A DNA stretch of 64,000 nt from Allolobophora icterica. Taxonomy: Eukaryota > Annelida > Clitellata > Crassiclitellata > Lumbricidae. The stretch's first letter is position 1. Each line of letters starts with the position of its first letter. Shown here in pieces: positions 35,776-47,494 of this stretch. The stretch is from assembly GCA_963556255.1 (NCBI GenBank), contig OY744613.1, positions 50,217,745 through 50,281,744 of the forward strand, given 5' to 3'. The translations under genes and the position numbers were made by a program. Below the pieces are notes generated by a model. It had not been told where the DNA came from. It was given only the letters and a program-made list of their open reading frames with translations, and did not search any database.

Positions 35776-36080
35776 AATTTTGTTGGGCAATTCTACTCGA
35801 TTAGTACGAATAGTACCAACAAAAGTAGATTTCTTTGTCTTCAGAACATCTCTAGCTTGGGCCAGCGAGGTGCAAAGATTATCAGTGGTAATGTTGCGAC
35901 CTCCACATTCAAGAGGTTGTATGAGCTGACGGACAACGTTTCCTCCCAGATCTTTGGTTGAAGCTGCATCAGCGCTTTCTTTGCTGCAATATATGCTGGC
36001 GTTGTAGGCCTACACTTACTTCGTTTCAGCGTCGCAGCACATTCATAACTTCATGCCGTATTTTGCCGGCTTTGACGGCT
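35776..36080 (-). pseudogene. piggyBac transposase DDE-domain fragment
   Basis: The minus strand reads KPAKYGMKL, CCDAETK, AYNASIYCSKESAD, DLGGNVVRQLIQPLECGGRNITTDNLCTSL and FVGTIRTNRVELPNK. This is the catalytic core of a piggyBac transposase, including the conserved Asp of ITTDN. Stops interrupt it near 36008 and 36050. Removing the six bases GGCCTA at 36007-36012 restores the family word VYNASIY. The likely 5' end of its element is the TTAA with CCCTTCGTCGGGCG at 36660-36683. The 3' part is missing. Confidence 0.8.
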
Positions 36081-36683
36081 CATATTGTACAAATTTGCAC
36101 CGACCTCGATATGGAGCGAGCCTTTCGTCATTTGTGAGGAATGGCCCTGGAACATAGGCGTAATTTGTGGGGGTACGAGGGGTACCCGTACCCCCATTTT
36201 TGGACTGGGATACCGTACCCCCACTTTTTGAACAATGCCAGTCAATATTTTATTATTGTACCTTCCCAGAGGTCGCAGTCTCGGCCTTGCTTCGTGTATG
36301 CAATAAACTGGTACCCCCCACTTTTTAGACCAAAGTTACGCCTCTGCCCTGAAATCATTGCACCTTGAGCGTTGTGTAAATAGGAACAATAAATAAGCAA
36401 GTAATATCGTGGGTTTTGTGCAACTTTAGACTGTCTAATGACAAAGAAACATCAATTATTAGTTCTGGGGTCAAAAATGACCCCATGACCTTAAGTGTAT
36501 AAATGTCTTGTAATTTTTTTTCCATCTAAAATTCGCATGCATACTCAACTGCAATACGTAGAGACAACCTATACAATAATTCTCGTAAAAGACCAAGGCA
36601 GCCATTTCAGTTTTTAACATCGATTCATGGTTTGAAAATGCACTCTGGGGTCATTTTTGACCCCACGCCCGACGAAGGGTTAA
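36081..36683 (-). mobile_element. piggyBac element, 5' end, with a MITE insertion
   Basis: On the minus strand the element begins at TTAA (36680-36683) with CCCTTCGTCGGGCGTGGGG, then a GGGGTCA...TGACCCC palindrome (two copies, at 36474 and 36650). It leads to the transposase fragment at 35776. A GGCGTAA-family MITE (36153-36346) is inserted. Confidence 0.7.
36153..36346 (-). mobile_element. hAT-type MITE, GGCGTAA family, copy 3
   Basis: The ends are CATAGGCGTAATTTG and (reverse complement) CAGAGGCGTAACTTTG. CCCTGGAA (36145-36152) and CCCTGAAA (36347-36354) form an 8-bp target duplication with one mismatch. Confidence 0.85.
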
Positions 36684-37358
36684 TGCACTGCAAATGAATT
36701 ACCAGTTTAAGGGTCATGTAAAATTTTATTTGTTGCACACACTGGATAATATGAATAGGCCTACATTGCACATTATACACTGTGTGCAACAAATAAAATT
36801 TTACATAACTTTGAAACTGGTAATTTAATTAGGTCATTAGGCAAAGAATTCCATACAGTGGGTTCAGTGATCACAATAAAACAGCTGTCTCATTCCGGTG
36901 CTACCGAAACATTTATATTTCTCTGAAGATCTTACGACGTGACTATAAGCTTATGACATAACATTGACAACAGCATAGACACCAGAAGCAGTAAATTATG
37001 TTGAGACTGGTACATGAATGAAGAATGTTTTCTAACTAGGATAATACGTCTGTTGGAAGGATCAGTGGTTAAAGTGGTTTTGGTGAGCAGTGGGAACGCC
37101 GAAGAAGAGTTTCATTGGAACGCATGCGTGAGCAATGGGAACGCAAGCAAAGAATTTCGAGAGCAGTGGCAACGCCGTCCCCACCGTTCCTACTCCACTT
37201 TAACCCATGGGAAAGATAAACTTTGCAAACACAAGGAAGTACCACAGAACAAACCGATTGAGCAGGAGATGTCACGTAATGTAGAGATAACCTTTAATAA
37301 ACAGTTGTTAACGGCATTTTCTGCTTATTAGTAAGGAATAGAAGTCTCGATATTATTA
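36684..37358 (+). repeat. Secreted-peptide module, copy 3 (start of duplicon B)
   Basis: The relic frame TGNLIRSLGKEFHTVG and KQLSHSGATET is readable at about 36800-36930, without start codon or signal peptide. AATAAA persists at about 37292. A hairpin made of two inverted copies of ATAAAATTTTACAT...GTGCAACAAA surrounds 36720-36815. A 147-bp MITE is inserted at 37063-37209. Confidence 0.75.
37063..37209. mobile_element. Short MITE with 8-bp target duplication
   Basis: The ends are CAGTGGTTAAAGTGG and (reverse complement) CATGGGTTAAAGTGG. The flanks GGAAGGAT (37055-37062) and GGAAAGAT (37210-37217) differ by one base. Copy 4 at 49575 has the empty site. The interior repeats the word CAGTGGGAACGC. 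Confidence 0.75.
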
Positions 37359-37359
37359 T

Positions 37360-37450
37360 GATTGTTTGGGTCTTGGTCTTGGTCTTAAGGTTCAAGGTCT
37401 TGGTGCTGAGGTTTAAAGTCTTGACAACAAGACTGGATATTTCGGGGCAG
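37360..37450 (+). repeat. CTTGGT repeat block, copy 3
   Basis: GGGTCTTGGTCTTGGTCTTA followed by AAGGTTCAAGGTCTTGGTGC units, then GACAACAAGACTGGATATTTC, as in copy 4 at 49750-49910. Confidence 0.7.
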
Positions 37451-38202
37451 TACCCAGCAAACACACCCGCACGGGTCCCTTGTGGGTTTCATCCGGTTTG
37501 ACGGTACGGCCTTCTCGCGGTTTTTGACCACGGTTTGCGTAAGGGACCCTTACGGTCCAGCCCGCGTCGGTGGCGCCTCCTACCGGTATTCGTATTTCTA
37601 CCGCCGGTCCGCCATTTTGTGTGCCTGCCGTTTCGAATGTACACATATTTGACAGATCGCGATGTGTTTCTGTGAAAAGTAAGATTACGTTATATTTATT
37701 ATAGGCCTACTAATGAACCTATATCTGCGTATATTAACAGTTTCTGTAAATGCTGTAGGCCTATTTAATTGTGGTCGGGATAGACGAAACGGAGATTGCA
37801 GTGGGTTAGGGTCAGGGCTGTAGTGGTAAAATTAGAGGTGAGTACACGCTACGGGTTAGTTTTCCGAAACAAATTAGAGGTGAGTCTACGCTACAGTATT
37901 TTGTGAGTATACGCTACAGTATTTTAATATAAATAAATATAACTATTTGGGAGGTGAGTAGGCCTATACGGTCTCTAGAGGTGAGTACACACTGTATAGT
38001 GTATACCCGCGTATACCCTCGACTACAGCCCTGGTTAGGGTTATGGACTGTACGGTAAACTTGCGCTATGAGGGTCCTAATGTTATGGTCTGACCCAAAT
38101 TCAAGGGGCTATGTATTACTGTGTGACAAGAGGTCGCACCTTAACACTAGTTAGCGCCCAGACACCAATAAGGCTATTTAAATGAAAGCACATCGACAAA
38201 TA

Positions 38203-38469
38203 TTCAGCAGCAATGACGCTAGTTTTCAAGTTTATCCGTGTTAGATGTTGACATCTCTCAGTTAAGTCGCATTAAAGTTTCATTTAAACATTTTGAACAT
38301 TTATCCAATAAATGTAGCTTAAAGTTTCATAGATTATACTTGAACGTTTAGCTTAAACTTCCTATAAATTTAGCTTAAAGTTTCATTTGAACATAGTATC
38401 CTTTAAATTTAGCTTATACATTGTTGAACGTTTACAATAAACTTGAAAACTAGCGTAATTGCTGCTGAA
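38203..38469. mobile_element. MITE with 31-bp inverted repeats
   Basis: TTCAGCAGCAATGACGCTAG at the left pairs with TTCAGCAGCAATTACGCTAG read on the other strand from 38469, and the pairing continues through TTTTCAAGTTTAT. The interior repeats the word AGCTTAAAGTTTCAT. A 2-bp AT target duplication is possible but not certain. Confidence 0.75.
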
Positions 38470-38533
38470 TTAAACATTGCAGCTGCCGTGACCATCAAAA
38501 CTGGATAGTTGTCGAGATCAATAAGTACTGCAC

Positions 38534-39493
38534 CAGTGTGATTCTCGTTAACGTTAACGATAACGAAAATGTTCGTTAACGAACCAAAAATGATTTCGTT
38601 AACGATAACTATAACTGTAACTAAAAAATATCATTAACTATAACTATAACTATAACGAAAATAACACTAACGAAAATTCATCGGTATTTTCGTTATTGAA
38701 ATAAAAAAGTGCATTATCGATAAACATGACAAATTTAATCAAACGCGATATTTTATTCGTTTTAAGCTATCCTGTTTATTGTTCCGAGATAGAATGAGAA
38801 AATGTGCTGCATATTCTCCTTCCCAATATTCTGGTTTCTTTTCGAAAATCTAATATTTCGCGTTTCTTTTTGATGGAAAGATGATTTTTTCTTTCGATTA
38901 TAAATTTTAGAGTGAGAAACTTGTTTTGATTTTAATTTTCTATGTTCAAATTAGAAATGTTCATAATAAAAATCAAATTGAATACACATTTAAGAGAAAA
39001 CGAGATTGTATTTATTTAATGGGAAAAATCCATTAAATATCTGTGACAGACAGTGATTGGGCCTACACAAGTACTGTAGCCATTAAGTATCAAATTAAAA
39101 TCTGAATAACAACTTTTGTTTTTTGGCAATTTCAGTTTTTTGCATGTTAGAGTCAGATATATGCTGAGGGTGGAGTTATTTTCTTTGAGATAATTTTGTT
39201 AGGGGGTCCTTGAATGTTTGACAGTTGATGACAAGGGAAGGAGATAAAAAAACTGCCTAAAATTTGCTGACATAATTAATCGATGACCCTATATATGGAA
39301 CGGGAGGAGTGCCATTGGGTCACTTGTAATTATGTACTAACTAAAATTAACTAAAATAAAAGTCCAGTAACTATAACTATAACTATAACTAAAAAATAAT
39401 ACTAACTATAACTGTAACTATAACTAAAATAAAAAACCATTAACTATAACTGTAACTGTAACTAAAATAAAATCTGTAAGGAGAATCACACTG
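38534..39493. mobile_element. hAT-type element, 960 bp
   Basis: The ends are CAGTGTGATTCTCGTTA and (reverse complement) CAGTGTGATTCTCCTTA. TACTGCAC at 38526-38533 and 39494-39501 is a perfect 8-bp target duplication. Both subterminal regions are runs of TAACTATAACTA words. No transposase frame. Confidence 0.92.
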
Positions 39494-40016
39494 TACTGCA
39501 CTCTGTGAAGATGAGAATGACGATATTGCAGGGCTTCATGCAACAAGAGTCGACAACGTTGAAGACTAGTCTGAGAAATTTTCAAGTACACAACCATTTA
39601 ATTGTCTTTGTGATGTAGTTATAATATCTCTGCAATCCTTAATGAACTGATCGAAAACAAGGTGCAATTAGAATATTTTAAACGGGAGTACGTGTTGAAC
39701 AAACATATTAAAAAGGCCATGATTCTGTAGAATGAAATGGTTTCTTAGTTACTTTTATATGAATGATTCACTCTTAAGCTTTGCATTCACTAGTTCTTAG
39801 TAGCTTGGTAACAGCCTGTGTGATTGACGGGTGTAATGATTACATTTTGTTTTATTATGTTACATTAGTCACCATTGTGCAGGCAGTGTCTCTAAATATT
39901 GTCATTTAATAACAGAAAGAGTTTTTGGAATAATACCATTTTACAATACAAATCAGAGCACATCAAATTCTTAATTCTTGTTCTTTGTAACTTGTTATTT
40001 TTAATCTAAATGTTGC

Positions 40017-40238
40017 ATGTTTGAAATTTCAGGTTCGGTAAAACATAATATTGCTACCAAGGACAGCACGAGGAAAATGGTTGAAGACGAGTTGGCCATT
40101 TGGTTTGGTAATGCTAGGGATCATGGCACTGGAGGCCGCCAACTATTGAAATCGGCGCCATTCAAAGAGACCGAGTCAGAGTCGATCAGTGTTGATCAGG
40201 AGTTCACCAACACTGCTGATGACATTATTGTTAAATGA
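40017..40238 (+). CDS. Unrecognised short frame inside the TA-flanked element
   Basis: A 73-codon frame (ISGSVKHNIATKDSTRKMVED...) rich in charged residues, followed by a TGA. TTTCAG directly before GTTCGG (40031) looks like a splice acceptor, so the frame may be the last exon of a gene carried by the 3.5-kb element. EDELAIWFGNARDH loosely recalls helical C-terminal domains found in transposon-borne proteins, but I cannot name a family. No membrane segment or metal-binding motif is present. Confidence 0.3.
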   Translation: MFEISGSVKHNIATKDSTRKMVEDELAIWFGNARDHGTGGRQLLKSAPFKETESESISVDQEFTNTADDIIVK

Positions 40239-40391
40239 AATTACAGAGCAGATCGACTGCATGATTACTTTACTTTATTAAATTGACTTTATTAAATTGA
40301 TGTGTCATTTAACGCTTTTGTTGATTATTTATTGCTTTAACTATATAGCACAGTTTACAGTACAGTTTGCATAGTATACTGTAAACTGTGC

Positions 40392-40759
40392 CACTGGCAG
40401 AGTTCTTGTTTGACAGGTGGGGGCGACGTTTTTGAACTGATCAGGTCAAAAAAAGAGTTTTGAACTGATCTGCTCAAAAGAGGTATAAAAAAACTGGGGT
40501 GACTTTTTTGCTGTTTCCTAAAAATTTGGGGGTGGGGGGCAGATGTATGGTGTGTGCCCCTACTGTTCAAGGGGGTCTTGTCCCTTTTGAACTGATCTGG
40601 TCAAAAAGAGTTTTGAACTGATCTGCTCAAAAAGAGATTAAGAAACTGGGTTGACTTTTTTGGTGTTTCTTCAAAATTGGGGGGGGGCAGATGTATGGTG
40701 TGTCCTCCCCACTGTTAAAAGGGGTCTTGTCCCCCTCGACCCCTGGATCGCCGCCCATT
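40392..40759. mobile_element. hAT-type element with internal tandem duplication
   Basis: AACTGTGC at 40384-40391 and 40760-40767 is a perfect 8-bp target duplication. The ends are CACTGGCAGAG and (reverse complement) AATGGGCGGCG. The body is two tandem copies of about 155 bp (GAACTGATC.GGTCAAAAAGAG ... GGTCTTGTCCC). A relative is at about 15255-15440. Confidence 0.8.
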
Positions 40760-40989
40760 AACTGTGCTAAACTGGGTATCACTTTTTAGTCATCTGGGAA
40801 TGAACTGGGAATGAACTGGGATGCCCGGCGGGATATCCCGTATGGGTCCCGTACGGAAACCGCGGACAAAAACCGGCGGGATCCCGCCGGGTATCCCGTA
40901 CGGGTCCCGTATGGCAACCCGCATGGGACCCGTATGGGTCCCGTGTGGGTGTGTTAGCTGGGTAGTCTGCTGAGATTTAGACACAACAG

Positions 40990-41341
40990 GAAGGATCTAA
41001 TAACGAATGCGCACGGCAATATAGGGAGACAAGGCAGGACGTCAAGCATGTGAGTAGAGATATGGGCAAAGCGTGGCAGTCGAGCGATGAGCCTAGCAGA
41101 TGCATTTAGAACAGATTGAAGGGGGAAAGACGCTGCTTATAGGGAGACTCATGAGAAGCGAGTTGCAGTAGTCCAAGCGTGGGCACACAAATGCGTGAAC
41201 TATGATGGTAAAGACAGGTGAGAACGAGTGTCTGATGGCCCTGAGACGCCTCAGTTGAAAGAAATAGGAGGGAGTCATGTTGGAGATATGCTCTGTGAAT
41301 GTGCGACGCCCAAGTCGCGGACGGTGGAAGAGTTGGTGCAA
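40990..41341 (-). mobile_element. LINE fragment upstream of ZNF B
   Basis: The minus strand reads HISNMTPSYFFQLRRLRAIRHSF and FVCPRLDYCNSLLMSLP (41093-41341), the post-RT region of an L2/CR1-group LINE. The same fragment lies at 49965-50210 in duplicon C, so it belongs to the duplicated unit. Confidence 0.75.
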
Positions 41342-41396
41342 GCAGGTAATTTAGAGAAACAATTTACCAACCTATAAATTATACAGACAATTTACC

Positions 41397-42044
41397 GGTA
41401 AACGTACGTTTTAGCGTAATTAATTATTGGACGAAATGTCCACGTTCGCTTTAGCGTAATTAATTATTGGAAGCTGTATTAGCGATGAAAATACAAATGT
41501 AACTGGAAGCTGGATTAGCGATGAAAATATAAGTCGAACTGGAAGCTGGATTAGCGATGAAAATGGAGATCAAACGAGAAGCTGGATGTGCAAAGAAGGT
41601 AATCCTCCACGTTACGTGCGTTCATTATATGTACACTCTTATAGTGGATAGTTGCCAGCAATTGTGATGACTGATGAAAATATAACTCAAAATAGAAGTT
41701 GGATGATTGATGAAAATAGTATTGAAACTAGAAGCTGGATAAATGATGAAAATATTACATAATAAACGGAAACTAGGAGTTGGAATTGCGATGAGACTGT
41801 ATCGTTTAACGCCGATAATTATCATTGCCGTGGATGAGCGATGAAAACATTTCATAGTAAAACTTGAAATAGAAGCTGGATTTGCGATGAAAATGAGCTA
41901 AAAGTGGAAGCTGGATGGATGAACGATTAAAATGTGTAATATTAAACTGAACTAGAAGCTGGAACGTGGATTAAATAATTATTTACGCTATTCATTTTTC
42001 CGAAATCTTGCCAATAATTAATTACGCTAAAGCGTACGTTTACC
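41397..42044. mobile_element. Core-repeat element, end type 1, copy 2, 648 bp
   Basis: CAATTTACC at 41388-41396 and 42045-42053 is a perfect 9-bp target duplication. The ends GGTAAACGTACGTTTTAGCG and (reverse complement) GGTAAACGTACGCTTTAGCG match for about 34 bp. The interior has nine or more copies of the core. Duplicons A and C give the empty site. The 9-bp duplication is Mutator-like. Confidence 0.95.
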
Positions 42045-42404
42045 CAATTTACCAACCTTACCGTCCTCTTCTTCAATTTCCATTACAATACGGCTTTGAA
42101 TAAAAGATTTTTTTAATTTTATTGCGAAATCATGGCGAACGACATTCCACTGTAAGATGGCAGGAATGATGTTTATCCAACTTCCATTTAAAGTGTTTTA
42201 TACCCATGGTTAACGCCATTTTGATGAGATTGACGAAGTCAGTATTAATAACTACGTTTTCTTTATTACATTCGTTCGAGTGAGTTATATTAACTTCTCT
42301 TTCTAATTTTCTCTTGAAACATAGTTTATTAAATTTATATTTAATAATTAGAAGTCGACAAAAGAAAATTGCTATATCAGTATCAAATCTGCGCTCGTGG
42401 ATAG

Positions 42405-43110
42405 GCTGGTGCCCTGCGCTTGTCCTTCGAGTTGTGCTTTACAAGTTTCGAGATTACGATTACGAAATCAAGAAAAGACCTGATCCTTTCATACCGTTAT
42501 TTACTAACTCTTCTTCTCTCTCCTTCAGCTCACTACTTATCTCCGTCAGCAATCTTGGCATTACTTTTGACCCACATATCTCCATTTTTCATCACATCTA
42601 TAACCTCCCGCGCCTCTTTGTCATGAATATTCGTGACATCGACGGCATTCGGCCCACGCACCTTTTTAAAACTGCCTTCACCATTGCTACCTCCATTGTT
42701 CATTAAAAGCTTGATTACTGCAATTCCCTCTTCCCCAACCTTGAATCCACCCAAAGCAAGCGTTTGCAGCTTATCCAAGCTCACTACCCAGGGCTGTCAG
42801 TAGAACGCCCAAACGTCATCATATCACTCACATACTCAAATCATTCCATTTGCTAAAAATCCCAGAGTGAATTAACTTCAAAGTCCTATCACTAACCTAC
42901 AACTCCCTGCAATATTCCAAGCCCGAATACCACCGCGATCTCTTCACCAGACAACCCGCTCCACCCGATCATCGTTCTCGACCCCCAGTCACTACTTATC
43001 TCAAGTTCTCCCGCCTAGTCATATCCAACACAGCAACCCACCTCTGGAACGATCTCCTCCGTTAGTTCCACATATTTCTAGGTTCCTCCACCATCACCAT
43101 TGAAACCTGT
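42405..43110 (+). mobile_element. LINE 3' fragment in duplicon B
   Basis: SNLGITFDPHISIFHHIYNLPR and TAFTIATSIVH are homologous to 10362-10604. Later post-RT words occur in shifted frames. Confidence 0.75.
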
Positions 43111-43461
43111 CCTCCATCACCGTGCTCATGCTCTTCTATCTATTGCCCCCAGACTGCCAATTATTCTCGACCTAAACGACAGCCACCTTAACAGCTGCTC
43201 TGCCTCCTCTTTTGATCTGGCCCCGTGGAAACTGGACTCGAAAATCTTTTGGACTACTCTAAAGTTGGAAACCTCCTCTGATTTGACGCCGCGCTTACCT
43301 ACTAAACACCAGATGAGAATTTCATACTGTAATTTTAATGCACGCGAATTTGTACCAATTGTAGAAGAACACACAAGCACAATGTGTGTGACAATATGTT
43401 TTCCTGCCTGAATCGTTAACGCGTGGAGCGAAACAAACTTTACCAGAGAAAAGACATATAA

Positions 43462-44739
43462 ATGCAATCTGTGTCACAAAGCATTTGCACAGCTATGTCA
43501 TGTGAAAGACCATACAAGATCCACACTGGAGAAAAGCCATGTGCGTGTGAAATATGTCACAAAGCATTTGCAACTAACAGTCTTCGAGAATGCCATAAAA
43601 CAACCTACTCTGGAGAAACACGATACAAGTGCAATTTGTCCAATAAATCATTTTCACGCCTTAGTAATCTTCATGTGCATTCAAGAACCCACATTGGAGA
43701 AAAGCCGTACAAGTGCAGTTTATGCAGTGCAACATTTGCACATAAAAGCTGTCTCAAGTACCACACAAGAGGCCACAATGGAGAAAAACCTTATACGTGT
43801 AACATATGTCACAAAACATTTGCACATCAAAGTAACCTAACAAACCACACAAGAACCCACACTGGAGAAAAACCATACAAGTGCAATTTGTGTGAGAAAG
43901 CATATGCACAGAATTTTCGTCTGAAGAGGCACTCCAGAACCCACACAGGAGAAAAACCATACCTGTGTAGGATATGCAACAAAACATTTGCAAAAAATGG
44001 AGATCTCAGAGTTCACATAAGAATACACACTGGAGAAAAACCACACAAGTGCAAGTTATGCAATAAACTCTTTTCACGCCTTAGTAATCTTCATGAGCAT
44101 TCAAGAATCCACACTGGAGAAAAGCCTTACATTTGTCGTTTATGTAATGCCACATTTGCACATAGAAGCGGTCTGAAATACCATACAAGAGTCCACACTG
44201 GAGAAAAACCATACATGTGCGATATATGTCGCAAAGCATTTACACAGCAAGGTCACCTGAAAGTTCACACAAGAACACACACTGGAGAAAAACCATACAA
44301 GAGCAATTTATGTGAAGAAGCATATAGGCATATTGATACTTTAGAAAAACATATAAGATTCCACAGTGCTGATAAAGTTTACAAGAATAAATTTCATCAT
44401 ACCAGTGTGTCAGGCATGACTGAGAGATACCACAATGATGATTCGGAGTTGTCAACAAGAAAAGAAACTATACAAGAAACTTTGTCTAAGCATAACAAGA
44501 AAACCATTCAAAGTGAAAAACAACTTTATGCAGGTCAGTCAACAAGTAGTGTTGCTGTAAATAATTCGTCTATGAGACCTTATGGCTGTGGACTGTGTGA
44601 CGAGATGTTTGAAATTGGAAAAGAGTTCATGGAACATTGTGAAGTTCACTACTGTGAAAATCGCCAGAAAGACACTTTTCTGGAACTCTTTGAAATGCAT
44701 CTCTTGAGATACCTTCCTCGAACAAGTAAAGCAATTTAA
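43462..44739 (+). CDS. C2H2 zinc-finger protein, ZNF B
   Basis: An open frame of 425 codons encodes a probable nuclear DNA-binding protein. Ten fingers of 28 residues lie at about residues 27-307. Three are damaged: finger 1 ends in Tyr instead of His, finger 2 has a Ser for Cys (YKCNLSNKSF), and finger 10 reads YKSNLC. The tail carries DKVYKNKFHHTSVSGM and a C2H2 unit ([24 protein letters not shown], about 374-396), ending [23 protein letters not shown] stop just before the ATG makes 43462 the only possible start. Its closest relative here is ZNF C (shared KLFSRL.NLHEHS finger). Loss of zinc ligands in several fingers suggests relaxed selection. Confidence 0.72.
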   Translation: MQSVSQSICTAMSCERPYKIHTGEKPCACEICHKAFATNSLRECHKTTYSGETRYKCNLSNKSFSRLSNLHVHSRTHIGEKPYKCSLCSATFAHKSCLKYHTRGHNGEKPYTCNICHKTFAHQSNLTNHTRTHTGEKPYKCNLCEKAYAQNFRLKRHSRTHTGEKPYLCRICNKTFAKNGDLRVHIRIHTGEKPHKCKLCNKLFSRLSNLHEHSRIHTGEKPYICRLCNATFAHRSGLKYHTRVHTGEKPYMCDICRKAFTQQGHLKVHTRTHTGEKPYKSNLCEEAYRHIDTLEKHIRFHSADKVYKNKFHHTSVSGMTERYHNDDSELSTRKETIQETLSKHNKKTIQSEKQLYAGQSTSSVAVNNSSMRPYGCGLCDEMFEIGKEFMEHCEVHYCENRQKDTFLELFEMHLLRYLPRTSKAI

Positions 44740-47000
44740 TTCAAAAGTTACTCTTTTCTATGTGTTAATGTTACACCTAGTAAAGTTGATTAGCATTTGC
44801 GAATATGTGCAGAGATGAGTTTCTTCATTGGTGAGAAAGACAGAAAATCAATAAGTTCTCCTGTCTTCAATGCATGAACCAGATCAATACAGATGTCATA
44901 TTCAGAAAAGAAGAACATGAATAGGGAAAGATCATTCTATACGATAAGGAGGGCTAATGAGTGAAAATCGGAATCAGAATTAAATTCTTAAAATGGTGAA
45001 AAGTTTCATAAGTAAACATAAGAAACAAAGAGCATCTGAAGTCTCATTGACTCATGTTTTCAATAAAAGAGGGAAATATATTGGAAGGTCAATGAATAAG
45101 TGAGGAGTTTCTGTGCTTTGGTGAAGGAAGATTCAACACAGGTTATTACAATGGAGAAAATACATTTGACCTGAACTGATCACTTACTCTTTTAGAATTC
45201 ACTCTTCAAGATAGTTCGTGAAGGAACAATTGAAGGAAGGAAAATGGCATGGGATCCTAGATGAATTCGTTTCAGTTTGATGAGTTATAGCAAAGCAGAT
45301 GGTGATAAAAAAAAACTGTCTAGGAATGGCATAGACAAGAGACATTTGGTTCATTGGATTCCTGGACGTTCCTGAAAGTAGAGCACTGAAGACGTTTAGC
45401 AGACTGGACATTTTGTTCAACATAAGTTACAGCATATTATTTTGAATATTTGCTTCCAAGTTTCCTTGGAGATGACAGACCTTCATATCTTCAGCAAAAT
45501 ATTACACATGTTTCTCTCGCACCAGAACAGGACACCTCTTTGTCATAGTACCTTTATTGAATTCTTTACGTGATGACCTAGTTAACTGTGCACCACAGTT
45601 TCATTTACAGCGTTGCTTCTTCACGATTGACTAATGTTTTTCTCTAGTAAACATATTTGACGTCACACTTTACTTGCACAGTGAAGGGAGCAGATAAACC
45701 ATGTAACTGTTGGAAATGCTATACTCACAGTTTTTATTAGGTGACAGTGTTAGCAGGACTTTCCATTGTGTCTCGCCTTCGGGTTCCTATTCAAATATAT
45801 CTTTCATGAACTCAAAAATTGAGCAATACTATGTTTAGTGGAACCGTCCTAGCTAAGCGGGATCTCGTTTCCCTTTTATCAGCCTATTGACTAGCTATTG
45901 TAGCCAATAATGCTAATTAACGTTGTACTTGTAAATGCTAAAAGGCTTAAATACAGATTGATTTGATTTGATTTGATCATGCCATGCATTGTTGTATTCC
46001 TGCTCCTTTGATGCAAGCGAATCCGTGATGGTCATTGGTCATGGTAACTGGGTTATAATCTATATATGGCACCACATTTACGTGTGTGTTTTTCACATAA
46101 CACAGAACCATCAGATAGACACGGTCACAGGCATGCATACATCTGTCCCTCTATGGTCTCCTAAGAACCGCATATTGTTCTTCGTTCTCCACTCGATCTC
46201 TGGCTCTTGAAGTTTGTGAGGTAGGACGAAAATCGGTACTTGTCGGTTTCACGACCACCAAATTCGTGTCGGTTTCACGACAACCAAATTTTCATCGTTC
46301 ATCCCGCTCCTAGTTTAATTAACATTTTGATCATTAATCCCGCTTCCAGTTTAATTTACATTTTAATCGTTCGTTCCGCTTCCATTTTAATTTACATTTT
46401 AATCGTCATCCCGTATCTAGTTTAATTTACATTTTAATCGTCATCCCGTATCTAGTTTAAATTTACATTTTAATCGTTCATCCCGCTTCCAGTTTAATTA
46501 ACATTTTAATCGTTCATCCCGCTTCCAGTTTAAATTAACATTTTAATCGTTCATCCCGCTTTTAGTTTAATAACGTGAAATATAAAGTTAACTTAATGTT
46601 GTGGTGTTTTCTTTCGGTGTGTTTGGTGGTCGTGAAACCGACAAGTAGGCCTACCCGAAAATCGTACGCGAATTTGCCTCTGCAAACTTTTTTTATATTT
46701 CAGACTTCCATAGGGCCTAACTTTTGATCTAGAGCAGCTACACACAATTAGTTTTCGGTTTTGAGTTCTAAGCAATGCACAGATTTACACAGTTAAGCAA
46801 CATTTGTTGTCTTTGATATGAACAATTAACCACAGTTGTTGAAAAGTGTCAAAACAGTTTTTGTTTGAATCTTCGTATCTTCAGCAAAGTAAGTAACATT
46901 GTAAAAGTTACCTAAGCTACATTGCTGTTAAATGTATCAGAGGTTGAAGTAGGTTCCATTGAAATTCAGCTGGTCAAATAAAAACAGAACAATCAAACAT
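44740..47000 (+). repeat. 3' flank of duplicon B
   Basis: Collinear with 12979-14596 and 54457-56600. It includes the (GATTT)n retro-tail at 45957-45978 and an inserted core-repeat element at 46236-46655. No gene is seen. Confidence 0.75.
46236..46655. mobile_element. Core-repeat element, end type 4, 420 bp
   Basis: CGAAAATCG at 46227-46235 and 46656-46664 is a 9-bp (at least 8) target duplication. The ends read GTACTTGTCGGTTTCACGAC and (reverse complement, without the extra GGCCTA) GGTACTTGTCGGTTTCACGA. The interior repeats TTTTAATCGTTCATCCCGC and TTCCAGTTTAATT, the inverse of the shared core. A and C lack it. Confidence 0.9.
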
Positions 47001-47494
47001 CATTCATAAAACAATATACATTAGGCCTATAGCCTATGTCATAATGTATACTATATATAATGAAGTCATTCACTCTGCATCAAGAATTCACCAAAAAATT
47101 TATAAAGGTGTTTTCAAACTTAGCCTACTTAACCTGGAACGACAAATTTGCATGAAAAGCCCTAAACATAGCTTAGGCCTAACTAGCGATATTCAATCAA
47201 AATGTGTAATATGGAGAAGAAATTTCTCTTAAGCTCCAGACATCAAAATATATCCCAAAAAAAATATAAGTAAATGGCCATTATCTGGCTGAACAAAAAT
47301 TAACTCATCTAGTGTAACAAAGAGCCTTGTAGCCTAATCTTTCTAGCTCTTGAAACTGGGGTTAACGTAAAAGAAATACTTTCAAAATAAAAATAATGGC
47401 TTACAGAAGTCAGTTATTCGGTAAGCAAAGTAAACAGGTTGACAAATTTCATCAAATTAGTATAACCAGCTTACCCGTAGCTGTTATTATCAAC
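47001..47494 (+). repeat. Duplicon B, region beyond the shared 3' flank
   Basis: It matches 56600-56778 plus 57726-57913 and 58814-58880 in duplicon C once the Helitron and the LTR-like insert are removed. No gene. Confidence 0.7.

Larger units (their letters stand above)
37453..40962. mobile_element. TA-flanked DNA element, 3510 bp, family unknown
   Basis: The ends are CCCAGCAAACACACCCGC and (reverse complement) CCCAGCTAACACACCCAC, matching over about 27 bp. TA dinucleotides flank both. Duplicon C has the empty site GGGCAGTACTCTTCTG (49912). The ends continue into G/C-rich CCCGTACGGGTCCC-type inverted repeats. It contains two hAT elements, a small MITE and one short open frame (40017-40238). 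A TA duplication would suit Tc1/mariner-like elements, but no transposase is visible. Confidence 0.75.
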
